DNA from: Lingula anatina
Lineage: Eukaryota; Brachiopoda; Lingulata; Lingulida; Lingulidae
Direction of reading: 5' to 3'
Assembly (NCBI RefSeq): GCF_001039355.2
Contig: NW_019774169.1
Span: 178,136-242,135, forward strand
DNA: 64,000 nucleotides
Shown: positions 52,854 to 63,969 of the stretch, one piece after another
How the letters are laid out: each line of letters begins with the position of its first letter
Numbering within the stretch: the stretch's first letter is position 1
The notes under the pieces: model-generated
The model's input: only the letters and a program-made list of their open reading frames with translations
The model's database searches: none
What the model was told of the DNA's origin: nothing
Translations under genes and position numbers: made by a program

Positions 52854-53185
52854 TTTTGTTTTCTTTCTCTCAAGATACACCCAGCATTTAGTTATAAAGT
52901 TTCCGGTTGATTTTAAATCAATAATTCATGTAACGATTTCGATATTTTTATATTAATTTACGTGAGACATGTACATTTATGTTTCTGAAAATGCTTCAAG
53001 AGCAAATACTGTCGATGTATCTTTAAAATATTATTATGTTAAAGCCTACCTTGAATGCACTTATGCTATCATCGGAGTACATATTTATCCTTTTTCATTA
53101 GAGCGCATTTGTGAAAAGCCAGGCTGGTGAAAATCTATTTTTAAATGATGGATATAACTGGAACCAGCAATGAACAGTAAATGAA
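52854..53185. promoter_or_regulatory. Bidirectional RAB3GAP2 / XRCC3 promoter, copy 1
   Basis: 332 bp separates the divergent start codons of RAB3GAP2 (minus) and XRCC3 (plus), so both 5' UTRs and the core promoters must fit here. No TATA box is evident. The same arrangement and spacing occur at 59,713-60,044. Confidence 0.75.
53145..53180 (+). CDS. Short upstream ORF in the XRCC3 leader
   Basis: An 11-codon frame (MMDITGTSNEQ, stop) ends 5 nt before the XRCC3 ATG and is preserved in the second copy at the equivalent place. If it is in the transcript it could dampen XRCC3 translation. This is inference; the transcription start is unknown. Confidence 0.3.
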   Translation: MMDITGTSNEQ

Positions 53186-54228
53186 ATGCAGCAGACAGCG
53201 ACATTAGATGATCTTGATATTAATCCGAGAATAATTAAAGCTCTGAAGAGAGGTATGACAGAACTGTATCTGCTTTGTTAGTAAGCCCTACAATTTCTAA
53301 GCTAGGGGTCACCCATTTTATCATCTTTTTCTCAAGTCTACACTTTTTCAGACCCCTCCCCCTTTCAGAGAGCACAAAGTGAAAAGTTAAAAATGTTGAC
53401 TTTTGACAGCAATTTGGATTTTCACTGTGTGTTACCCCCCCCCCCCCCTTTGGCGCATGATTCGTAGACTTATTGAAATGATTATATTATAAATGGATGA
53501 CCCCTTGCAGAGATTGTTCAATGTTTGATGAAAAAAATCAGGGGTCACTTGTACTTTTATCTTACAAAGTGACAAACTTGAAATTTAGTGTACAGATAGC
53601 CATATGTGAGTGTGAATAAACTGTTTGAATTTTAAAGTTTTATCATTTACGTAGATAAAACAATACTCGTGTTTTTTCAGTGACACCATGTACTGTATGA
53701 TGTCATATTCACAAGAGTTAAAAGTTGCCCAAACTGATTCTCATCCCTTTCACATTTTTACAGACACTTCATTTTTGCCACACAATAATCATATATGCAT
53801 GTAGGACTGGTCATGAACACGCAATTAAAATTTTGGTTCTAAGATTTTCCCAAACAGAAATGTGCCTGTTAAATGGACAAAGAAAAAACCTAAAAACAAC
53901 AAAAAGCGACTTTTGAATTTGCCAAAAAGTATGAAAATCAGTTAAGCACCTTTTAACAAACTTGATAAAATTGCCATACAACACCATATAGATCATACAA
54001 TAAGCTGCTCTGTGGTATATAGATGGGTGTGTAGATTATATGAAGAGTAGATAATGAACAAACATTCATGTTATTTACATTTTATTCAAGCAAAACTATT
54101 GGATTTTGGTCAAATTTTGAGTCTCTCTGCACCAGACTTGGAACGGAACACTACACTTTCAATGAGAGATGTCCATATGGTACACAGGGAAGTCGCCAAA
54201 GCTGTGAAAAAACCAGCTGTTATATCAG
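53186..54228 (+). CDS. XRCC3: XRCC3 exons 1-2, partial duplicate copy
   Basis: Exon 1 at 53186-53252 (MQQTATLDDLDINPRIIKAL) and exon 2 at 54091-54228 (AKLLDFGQILSLSAPDLERN to KKPAVIS). Both match the complete gene at 60,045; the differences seen (ATT/ATC, AAA/AAG) are silent. The copy stops at an (AAT)n array and the single n at 54,562, before exon 3. It is most likely the other allele, cut off at a contig end, rather than a pseudogene. An in-frame TGA at 53,171-53,173 upstream supports the chosen start. Confidence 0.85.
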
Positions 54229-54521
54229 GTTTGTACAGATGTATCTAGTATACATGTATTTTTCAAAACATTCTGAAAGCAAATTTGTGTGTTTCTCATT
54301 ATAAGTTTAACCAAGCATTCAAAAATATGTTCACTATTTGTCACAATTTATATATTAGTTTATATTTTTCTCCAAAAACCAGAGTTGAGGTTAAATGAAT
54401 AGTATGTATAAATGCAAATTATACCATTTGTGTGAGTGAATGGCTGTTAAGAATTACAGTGCATATAAAGGATTTAACAGTCCTAGATACTTATATGTGT
54501 TTGAAATTTAACCTTCATAGC

Positions 54522-54561
<40 letters not shown>
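54522..54561. repeat. (AAT)n microsatellite at a contig break
   Basis: A 40-base AAT run ends directly at the single n at 54,562. In the complete copy the same intron continues past this point without the array (around 61,583), so the run marks where one contig ended. Confidence 0.9.
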
Positions 54562-54604
54562 NACTGCATCTCCATCTGTTCTCCTTCATAAAAACACCAT
54601 TTAC

Positions 54605-55441
54605 CTCCAAGAGGCCCCTCCTGGGTGCATATATCACCAGGAATAATGCCAGTCTGGAGCTCTGCTCATGTGGATCCTCTTTCACCTGGACCCAGCCTAC
54701 CTGAGCATCACGATAACCTGAAATATGACAGACATTTAAAGAACACGTACCTATTATTTCTCTTCAAAGACCTAAATCTGACCAAAGCTGATTCTATTCT
54801 GATTTCATTTAGCATACCCAAGGCCAGTTAATAAAGTCGTAATGAGTTAATAATTTCTCATCACTTTTTGTTCACTTTATCCATTCTAAATACCCAATTG
54901 CAGAAATAAGCAAATGGCACACTATGACTGTCATTAGGTATTGCTATATTTGGGAAAACCAACCCTTCTGTTACCCAGAGCTGTTATTTCTTACATTGTA
55001 AATAAAAAAAATTTAATAAATTTTTAAAAAACTGACCTTTCCACATCCTGACAGCTCTTCCTTTCAAGATATCAACTAACAAAACTCTTCCATAACTGTC
55101 TGTGACAGCAGCCAGGTTGTTGTTTGGAGAGAGTACAATGCTCTCTCCCTGTCTGTGCTTGTCTGGCAGACCACTCCTACAAACATCAGGATATTGTTGT
55201 AAAGATGTTATAATAAGTCATCAATACAAAACTCTTTCAGTAATCTTACAAATACAAATTTCTGTGACAGCATAGAGGTATCACTGAAAATTTCCTAAAA
55301 ATTAAACATAAAATATATAAATGTATAGTATATATTATTCTCTTTTATTTAAGAAAATGGAATATGTTAGGCTAAAATCCATGTCGCATTAATATTCAGT
55401 TTTTTCATTGAGTCAAATAGAATTCCAACCATATAGGTCCA

Positions 55442-55473
<32 letters not shown>

Positions 55474-58400
55474 AATCAAATTTATAGATAACAGCTTTTG
55501 ATAAATAAATTTCAATTCAACAGTGCCTTATAAACAAGGGCGTGGCTGGTTCTACTTTTGGCTTGTGTCTTTCTTTGTTTTCTTCAGTGTTATGCTTGAT
55601 ACCAAACCAACCACTGGAAAAAATAAAAATTGTTATTATTGTAACCCATAAAATGTTACTTTCAGGTAAATGAAAAGAAAGGAGTTTTACTCTGCTATGT
55701 CAAGGCAGTCTTAAGGAGTTTTACTCTGCTATGTCAAGGCAGTCTTTATGAGAAATACACAATATATGTAGCAGAATAATGGAACCAAATCCCATTGTCT
55801 TTTCAATACATATTATTTCTAAACACTTGTCATGTAATCGATTCAAACCAATGTCTATTAAGCAAACTATTTTGCCTGTTGATTTTCAAAAAAATTTCAT
55901 GTTATCGATAAACAAGCACAATCACAGCTAACAAACTGTACTAAAAGAGACTTACTTTGGTACCTGAAATTAGCTTTACCAAAATCCCAAATGATTCCCT
56001 TACCATACATCATATAGTATAGCAAAAGCAATCTGGTGGTAATCCAAAATTATTTTCCCTTGTCTAATTTAGATCTGTTGCGATGAGGCCTGAAAGTTAC
56101 ACCTTACCTTGCAGCACTAAGGAAGGCAGACTTGAGTTTATGTGCTACTGCATACGCCACATCTGATAAAAGTGGCTGAGCTGAGCCCTAAAAAATTGAC
56201 AAATCACTCTTAGGTAACACAATTCCTGCAACAATTTGAGAACAGCAAATAAAACACATCCATTATAAGAAAAACAGCTGAACAAGAACTTCATATTGGA
56301 CTTTGCCTTAGGTCTTATTTCCTCTCAGTGTGTAGTATTCTTCCACCCAGGACTGTGCTTAATTAGTTTAATAAAGACAGAACTACCAATAAATGCAAGT
56401 CCAACATAGCAGTCTTTACAGTTTACAAATTTACAGAAAGACATATTTACCTCCATAGCATGAAAGAAGCCCACAAAGGGCCCAGATCCTGTGGTAGTGT
56501 ATATGGCAGCAGCAGGGGGAGTGGGTTTGATGGTGGCACTATACCCACCCCACAGAGAGGCTGTCTCCAACTGGTCAAAGGCACAGGGGGTCACAACACC
56601 TAAAACAAGGAGTCTTACTTGGACATACTGTTGAAATGCTGTATTTTAAAGTGTAATGTCAATGCAGATGTACCCACTTAATTTGAAATCTAAAGATTGA
56701 TTGTACAATTAAACAAGATAAGGAAATCTTATGAAGGTAATCTGTTCTATATATCTGAGAAAAATTATGCCATAACGTAGATTAAATAAAATTGCCATAC
56801 CAAGCTGTGCCCTTTTGCCTATCCCCAAAACGGCAGATGTTTAGCATGAAAGAAATATTTCAAAATACAAAATTTAACTTCTTTTTAATGTACTAACCAC
56901 AGCTCACATGTCCTGTGACAGCATCCTGCTCTTGCAGGCCCCACTTCTTGTAAGCCAGGGGAGGAGGAGTGATGGTGTCACTACCACTGGCTGCAGCTGA
57001 TATATAGAATAAATGAGTTCAATTATGAGAAATATTTGGGGAAAAAAAAGAAAAATACTTATTAAAATTCACTTCAATAAATTGCAGCAACTCATTTGAG
57101 TTCCACTGGTTAAAATATGCCTAGCTATAGCAATTTAACAATGTTCTTAATATGAGTAACCCATTAATACATAGGTGAATATGGCACATCCTTCTCTGTC
57201 ATCTAAGAAAAGGGCCATCAAATAAAAATAATACCATAGAACTCTAAAATATCTCATATCTTAAAACACACCAAACATGTGATACCTCTAGCAACTTGGT
57301 TCCTGCATGCTCTCAAAGTCTGGAACAGACTGAAGCCATCTATTGTCACCAGAGACTTAGGATACAGAATGGTCAATTCTTCATGCTATAAAAGAGATCA
57401 TTGTAGTTCTTCTTAATAGTGGTGTTTGAGTATAAAGGTATAAGTATAAAGGTTAAAGAAAAAGCATTAGCAGTTTTAAAGTAAGTTGATACATAAAATC
57501 TAATCATACATAGAAATTAATTTGATAGAGTAGAAGAATAGGAAGGGTTTGCGAATCAATAGTTTTTTTTTTTGCTTAAGGTGCTAATTATTCTAAAACT
57601 GTTCCAAATATAAGTGTTCACATTATTTGTACCTGTTCTGATGCTGCAGCATGTCTTGGTGGTTCATATGTTTTACATTTAAATTCCTGCACCATCTTTT
57701 CATGAAGCAGTTGTGACAACAAAAGCACTCCAGTCTACAAAAATGAGAACAATTGCATTACTCATTTAGGAACTTTTGTTATCACAGAATATTCTTCCAC
57801 TCAAAGAAATCACAAAATGACACAAAATGTCACAAAATGACTTCACATAAATAAATCAGCTAAAATATTCAAGAATTTAAGAGGCACCCATAAAATCTTT
57901 AATATTCACATTTAGTATAAACAGCTACTATATGAAACAATGTCTCGAAAATAAAACTTGCAAATAAACTCCAAGCTATAACATATATATTTTATTAAAT
58001 CACATCATCTTTAGAATGCATAGAGAAAGGTATAATGAGATAACATTTATTTTGTAAGATATTTTGTTTAGAAATTTCATCAATCTTTTAAACAACATCT
58101 TACTCAAAATAACATTGGTTGTTATTTGTGAGTGGTGTTGGATTTGGTGTCCAGTGTTTCATACCTCAGTATAAAACCTCACATAACCAGAGGAAAAGCC
58201 CACTATTACACATGTCCAGTCAGGTCCACCCTGGGTTGATCTGAATAAAATATATAGCCAAATATCAGTGAAATTCTAACATCATTCCTAGCAATTTTCA
58301 GACCATATCACACCACAGAAGAATCATAACTACCGACTATAGCAGTGAAATGAGTATATTTTTATCTCAGTAATGTATAACTGTTCAAAAGAACTGTAAG

Positions 58401-59712
58401 TGCTGGATAATCTTTTACCTGATAATTTTTGGTATAAAGACAAAGATAATACATGTATAGAATAACCATTATTCTAATATTTCTGTTACTTCTGAGCATT
58501 TACCTTTTTTGAGAAGCCAATGGCAGGCACAACAAGCTGGTAATCTTTTCTCTGTTAAAAACAAAATAAGGGTATTAAGGTTGCCATAAAATTGTCTCCA
58601 TAAATTAGAATGTATTATCAAATATGATTTAGCAGAACACATGTTAATCATGTTACAAAAACATTTTCATTTCCTATCAGCGCATTATGCATTATGCTTC
58701 AAAAAAGTTTTAGACAAAAATGTCCAATTTAACAATCTACCCCATCTTCATCTTTTCTCCTAAATTGTTGCATCCCTAGTAAAAAGAAACTAAAGAATAA
58801 ACAGTATTAAGACACCAAGGAGAAAAAACAAATGTTTACCCTTCTTCTTGCTTCACCACTCCTTGCCATGATATACAAAATTTTGTCTCCATTTCCCCTT
58901 CATCTGGTGTATATTTCTCTGCAAATGGTAATAAAACAATATCAATTGAACATATCCCAATGTGTGTATGCCTGAGAACAATTAATTCATTAATTAAATC
59001 TATAAATTACTGTAATAGATAAAGGAAATTGGGCTTAGAAAAAATTTGTTCATTTCTAAAGATGTAAAAATCTTTATTTGTACCAATAAAACTTGAAGTT
59101 AGGTTTAATGCAAAACTGCACATGTGGAATATTGTGCAGGTATAGCAAAAGATGAATAAACCACAAAATTGTGTTGCAAATTACTTACGACTCAGAATGA
59201 CAAGTTTTTCATCATAGCCAATAGCTAGCAAGTCATTAGCTGGGGACAGTGATATCTTGCAGTCCTGCAGCCAAACATGTCCCTCCCCAGGTGAACCTGT
59301 GCTATCTTCTGAACCTTCCTCCTCTTCTTTCTCTTCGTCTTCAACCTTCCAGCCCCAGTCATTCCAGTCCCCTAAAATTTAGACAAGTTATATCATTGCA
59401 GGAACTTTCTATGGGGCTTTAATGAGTGTTTTTCAATAAGTCAGTAGAAAAAATTAAAACTGATAATTAACTGCATGATTTTCAGGGACTTGACTTGCCT
59501 CAGGTCTCGGGCTTTCTCCAGGGAGCACAAATCTTACAATAACCCGGTCTTATTTTGGCTATAATAACTGCCTTCTTCATTAAAATTTACTTTAAAAACT
59601 TACCTTCACTATCTTCTTGATTTTCATCCGTATCAACTGTCAGGGGGAACAAGAACTTTTTCACATTTCCGAGATCTTCAACACAGCAAGCAGTGCCAAG
59701 TTGGATGGACAT
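54605..59712 (-). CDS. RAB3GAP2: RAB3GAP2 exons 1-13, copy 2
   Basis: Exons in transcript order: 59712-59604, 59371-59189, 58918-58840, 58551-58504, 58240-58165, 57734-57633, 57385-57286, 56996-56898, 56599-56451, 56187-56108, 55613-55527, 55176-55037, 54717-54605. All have the same lengths and phases as copy 1. The coding differences I noticed are almost all silent; the two replacements are conservative Ser/Thr swaps, in exon 4 (ISS/ITS) and exon 5 (GFTSG/GFSSG). The copy begins abruptly at the n at 54,562, just before exon 13, and lacks exons 14-34. If it were a real second gene it would be truncated; an unmerged allele is more likely. Confidence 0.9.
55679..55746. repeat. 34-bp tandem duplication in a RAB3GAP2 intron (copy 2 only)
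   Basis: The unit starting AAGGAGTTTTACTCTGCT is present twice head-to-tail here and once at the matching site in copy 1 (about 48,869). Confidence 0.9.
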
Positions 59713-60044
59713 TTTTGTTTTCTTTCTCTCAAGATACGCCCAGCATTTAGTTATAAAGTTTCCGGTTGATTTTAAATTAATAATTCACATAACCATTTCG
59801 ATATTTTTATATTAATTTACGTAAAACATGTACATTTATGTTTCTGAAAATGCTTCAAGAGCAAATACTGTCGATGTATCTTTAAAATATTATTATGTTA
59901 AAGCCTACCTTGAATGCACTTATGCTATCATCGGAGTACATATTTATCCTTTTTCACTAGAGCGCATTTGTGAAAAGCCAGGCTGGTGAAAATCTATTTT
60001 TAAATGATGGATATAACTGGAACCAGCAATGAACAGTAAATGAA
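59713..60044. promoter_or_regulatory. Bidirectional RAB3GAP2 / XRCC3 promoter, copy 2
   Basis: 332 bp between the two start codons, the same as copy 1, with scattered substitutions. This copy feeds the complete XRCC3 gene. Confidence 0.75.
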
Positions 60045-62275
60045 ATGCAGCAGACAGCGACATTAGATGATCTTGATATCAATCCGAGAATAATTAAAGC
60101 TCTGAAGAGAGGTATGACAGAACTGTATCTGCTTTATTAGTAAGCCCTACAATTATCAAGCTAGGGGTCACCCATTTTTTCATCTTTTTCTCAAGTGTAC
60201 ACTTTTTCAGACCCCTCCCCCTTTCAGAGAGCACAAAGTGAAAAGTTAAAAATGTTGACTTTTGACAGTAATTTGGATTTTCACTGTGCATTACCCCCCC
60301 CCCCCNNNNNNNNNNNNNNNNNNNNNNNNNTGGCGCATGATTCGTAGACGGGGCCGTAGCGATAGTCCGAAGGTTCAATAGTCCGAAGGTTCATTGGTCC
60401 GAATGTTCACTACAGAACCTTCGGACCAATGAACCCTTGATTAAAAAACCGATGAAAATGTTACCGTTTTTCGGACCAATAAACCTTCGGACCAATGAAC
60501 CTTCGGACTATCGAGACGCCCCCTCGTAGACTTATTGAAATGATTATATTATAAATGGATGATCCCTTGCAGAGATTGTTCAATGTTTGATGAAAAAAAA
60601 TCAGAGGTCACTTGTACTTTTATCTTCTAAAGCGACAAACTTGAAATTTGGTGTACAGATAGCCATATCTGAGTGTGAATAAACCGTTTGAATTTTAAAG
60701 TTTTATCATTTACGTAGATAAAACAATACTCGTGTTTTTTTAGTGACACCATGTATGATGTCATATTCATAAGAGTTAAAAGTTGCCCAAACTGATTTTC
60801 ATCCCCTACACATTTTTACAGACACTTCACTTTTGCCACACAATAATCATATATGCATGTAGGACTGGTCATGAACACGCAATTAAAATTTTGGTTCTAA
60901 GATTTTCCCAAACAGAAATATGCCTGTTAAATGGACAAAGAAAAAAACCTAAAAACAACAAACTTTTGAACTTTTGAATTTGCCAAAAAGTATGAAAATC
61001 AGTTAAGCACCTTTTAACAAATTTGATAAAATTGCCATATAACACCATATAGATCATACAATAAGCTGCTCTGTGGTATATAGATGGGTGTGTAGATTAT
61101 ATGAAGAGTAGATAATGAACAAGCGTTCATGTTATTTACATTTTATTTAAGCAAAACTATTGGATTTTGGTCAAATTTTGAGTCTCTCTGCACCAGACTT
61201 GGAACGGAACACTACACTTTCAATGAGAGATGTCCATATGGTACACAGGGAAGTCGCCAAGGCTGTGAAAAAACCAGCTGTTATATCAGGTTTGTACATG
61301 TGTATCTAGTCTACATGTATTTTTCAAAACATTCTGAAAGCAAATTTGTGTGTTTCTCATTATAAGTTTAACCAAGCATTCAAAAATATGTTCACTTTTT
61401 GTCACAATTTATATATTAGTTTATATTTTTCTCCAAAAACCAGAGTTGAGGTTAAATGAATAGTATGTATAAATGCAAATTATACTTTTTGTGTGAGTGA
61501 ATGGCTGTTAAGAATTACAGTGCATATAAAGGATTTAACAGTCCTAGATACTTATATGTGTTTGAAATTTAACCTTCATAGCTATACAAATTTTATTTCA
61601 TTGTATAATTGCAGCTCTTGAATTGTCCTCTGAATCATGTCCAGACTGCCATAAAATATTTAACCTTAGCACAGGCGATGGTTTCATTGACAAACTTCTA
61701 CGAGGTATATCTGTTTTGATATATTAATATTCATGTTCAAATTCATGATTAAATACCTATGCTGTAAAGAGTTTAAGCAAAAGTAGGGAAGACATTTGGT
61801 AAATTTTCATTAACAAGTTTTAAAGCAATTCCTAGTGATCTACAAATATGATTGCCACCAAAGATTTACAACATTCTGTTTTTATAGAAATTAAGTCTCA
61901 GAATATTCTCTATTATATCAGGAGGCATTCTATCCAAAGGCATCACAGAGGTGGCTGGAGCTAGTGCAACTGGCAAAACACAGTTTTGTATTCAGTTGTG
62001 TTTAACAGTGCAGCTTCCTAGAGCACAGGGAGGATTGGGGGGAGGTGAGAAACCTAAACATAGTATTTTCATGTTATTTTCAAAGTTTTCCTTGGACTTA
62101 AAAAAGAGTTTCATAATCATCGTCAGTTCATACACAAGTAGCAATAATATGATTGTACTTTTATGTTTTCTGAACTGCTATTCCACTGAAATTTGACTTA
62201 AGCATAGGTGATTCTTATTGTAGTTTATGTGTATGGTGATTTGTTTGGTTAAGTCCTTTAAAACATTTGCTTTCA

Positions 62276-62334
<59 letters not shown>

Positions 62335-63431
62335 TTTTTATTTATTGTTAGGTGCAGTGTACATATGCACAGAAGATGTTTTCCCTACTAAAAGGTTGCA
62401 ACAAATGATTGGTGCATTCTGTAAAACCATTGATAAAGAGTTCCAGAAAATACAATTTGGGGACCAAATATTCATTGAGCATATTGCAGAAAAGGTGATA
62501 TCCCCCTCACCATTTTATCAAGCAAGAACTTATAATCTAGTGACAATATATATGATGAGTATTATTAACTTTACTCTAACACATAAATGATTAATTAATG
62601 TTTTAAAATATTTCAGATGATTATATATTTTCTTAGAGATTGATAAATTATTTCTCTAAAATTTAGGAGGACCTCATTAGCTGTTTGAAGTATCGTCTAC
62701 CAAAGTTACTGCAGAAAAATATAGTCAAGTTAGTGGTTATTGATTCTGTAGCAGCCCTTTTTAGGAGTGAATACCATCTCAGTGAATCTACTAAAAGGAG
62801 CAAACAGCTTAGCTCCTTAGGTGCTATTTTACATGAACTGAGCAGTAGCTCCAACATTCCAGTTGTCTGTGTAAATCAGGTAAGATTTTGATCAAAAGAA
62901 AATTAATTTATAGTTCTTCACCACACTTCTTATTAATTCACTTCAATTTTTTTCAGAGATAAGCTATGATTTATTTTAGACATTTAATGTTGAAACAATA
63001 CCTTCCAGTAGCCTTAGGCATATTTGACATGATGCTCAGAGCCTACTCACCACAACTAGATATCAAATAATTAAATGTAATTGTAAAATTTTTATCACAA
63101 ATAGGTTTTAATAAATTTTAACATTGAACTTTAAATTTTGCAGGTCTCTGATGTGATTAACCCGAGTGCAAAAAGCCATGGCAAACAGGTGACACCTTCC
63201 CTTGGACTGACCTGGGCAAATCTTGTCACCACTCGGCTCATGTTGACAAGGACAATATACAATGTAACAATTGAGCGGTCAGACACTGCTGGCAAAGTGT
63301 TGGATAAATATGAATCTGCTGTAAGAAAACTGGAAGCGGTGTTTGCACCACACTTGCAAAAGGACTGTTGTCACTTTGTGATAAGCTCAGATGGAGTTAA
63401 AGGCATTTTAATACAAGACACTCCTGATTGA
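60045..63431 (+). CDS. XRCC3: XRCC3, RAD51-family recombination protein, 7 exons, complete
   Basis: XRCC3 is a nuclear RAD51 paralogue that pairs with RAD51C (CX3 complex) in homologous-recombination repair. Exons: 60045-60111, 61152-61289, 61615-61704, 61922-62044, 62352-62494, 62667-62879, 63144-63431. They total 1,062 nt, 353 residues plus stop (human 346), all in phase. The N-terminus carries the small helical domain (LDDLDINPRIIKALKR). Walker A is GASATGKT at residues 111-118 and Walker B is LVVIDS at 209-214. Other family blocks are AVYICTEDVFPTKRLQQM, GDQIFIEHIAEK, SLGAILHELSSSSNIPVVCVNQ and TPSLGLTWANLVTTRLML. Exon 3 contains CPDCHKIFNLSTGD. A 174-bp transposon and a 25-N gap sit in intron 1, and an (AT)n array lies just upstream of exon 5. 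Confidence 0.96.
60306..60330. other. Assembly gap, 25 N
   Basis: It follows a poly-C run in XRCC3 intron 1. Copy 1 reads straight through the same place with a longer poly-C tract (about 53,436-53,449), so little sequence is missing. Confidence 0.95.
60350..60523. mobile_element. 174-bp hAT-like MITE with perfect 8-bp target duplication
   Basis: The element is flanked by TCGTAGAC on both sides (60,342-60,349 and 60,524-60,531). Copy 1 has a single TCGTAGAC at the empty site. The ends are imperfect inverted repeats, GGGGCCGTAGCGATAGTCCG against the complement of CGGACTATCGAGACGCCCCC. The inside is built of sub-repeats of TCCGAAGGTTCA / TGAACCTTCGGA in both orientations. An 8-bp duplication is the usual hAT-superfamily footprint. 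There is no coding capacity. Confidence 0.85.
62278..62326. repeat. (AT)n microsatellite next to an XRCC3 splice acceptor
   Basis: About 49 bases of alternating AT followed by a T-run lie only about 25 bases before the exon 5 acceptor. The T-run probably serves as the polypyrimidine tract, and length change here could affect splicing. Confidence 0.9.
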
Positions 63432-63533
63432 AGAGACTGGGTCTCAGTTTTATCACTAAGAACTGGTTTTGATTAAATGTATTTGTTAAGTATAATTGTG
63501 TCATATGAATTCTATAACTATGAACATTTAAAA

Positions 63534-63539
63534 AATAAA
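63534..63539 (+). terminator. XRCC3: Candidate XRCC3 polyadenylation signal
   Basis: AATAAA about 100 bases after the XRCC3 stop codon, in AT-rich sequence. It is the first canonical hexamer downstream. Confidence 0.5.
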
Positions 63540-63719
63540 TGGAATATGTTTATATCCTACCAGATATCCCAAGAAGGTTCTATTCTCAGTTTCTTCGCTA
63601 TTCAATATGCGATGAAAAAAAAACTACCAAACGTAATTTTTGCTTGAGATACGTCATTTTTTGGCCTTGAGTGGTGGAAGATAGATATTTATTTATTTAG
63701 CACTACCAAAAAAAAAATT

Positions 63720-63902
63720 GGAAAGAGAACGTAATGTAAGCGGTTAAGTAAGATTGAGTGTGCTCGACGTCGGAAACGAAGCCGTCCATGACGCTTACAA
63801 CTTTGACGTCGTATGTTTATGACGTATTGGACACGGCATCGTGACATCGCTATGGGGCCTTTTTTGTAATAAAAACCAACAGATAAGAAAAAAACATCAA
63901 AA
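63720..63902 (+). promoter_or_regulatory. CpG-rich promoter with CRE-like sites
   Basis: The sequence between XRCC3 and the next start codon becomes CpG-dense. It contains TGACGTC (63,804-63,810), TGACGTA (63,820-63,826) and CGACGTCG nearby, matching the CREB/ATF half or full site. The position just ahead of a start codon with a good donor supports a promoter. Confidence 0.5.
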
Positions 63903-63969
63903 ATGCAAGACGAAGAAAACTCCTTTGAGTTGCGCACGTATGAACGCATTTCCGAGTATGTGCCAGTTG
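63903..63969 (+). CDS. First coding exon of an unrecognised gene (partial)
   Basis: 67 nt from ATG to a strong donor (G|gtaagtc), encoding MQDEENSFELRTYERISEYV then PV and one extra nucleotide. The purine-rich start context, CpG promoter and donor support a real exon. The gene continues beyond the window. I do not recognise the short peptide and assign no function. Confidence 0.6.

Noticed and set aside
53186-60111. A genuine tandem duplication giving two XRCC3 and two RAB3GAP2 genes
   Set aside because: Each duplicate begins at an n or ends at a microsatellite next to an n, coding differences are nearly all silent, and no copy-specific 3' exons exist. Allelic contigs explain it more simply, though read depth is needed to be certain.
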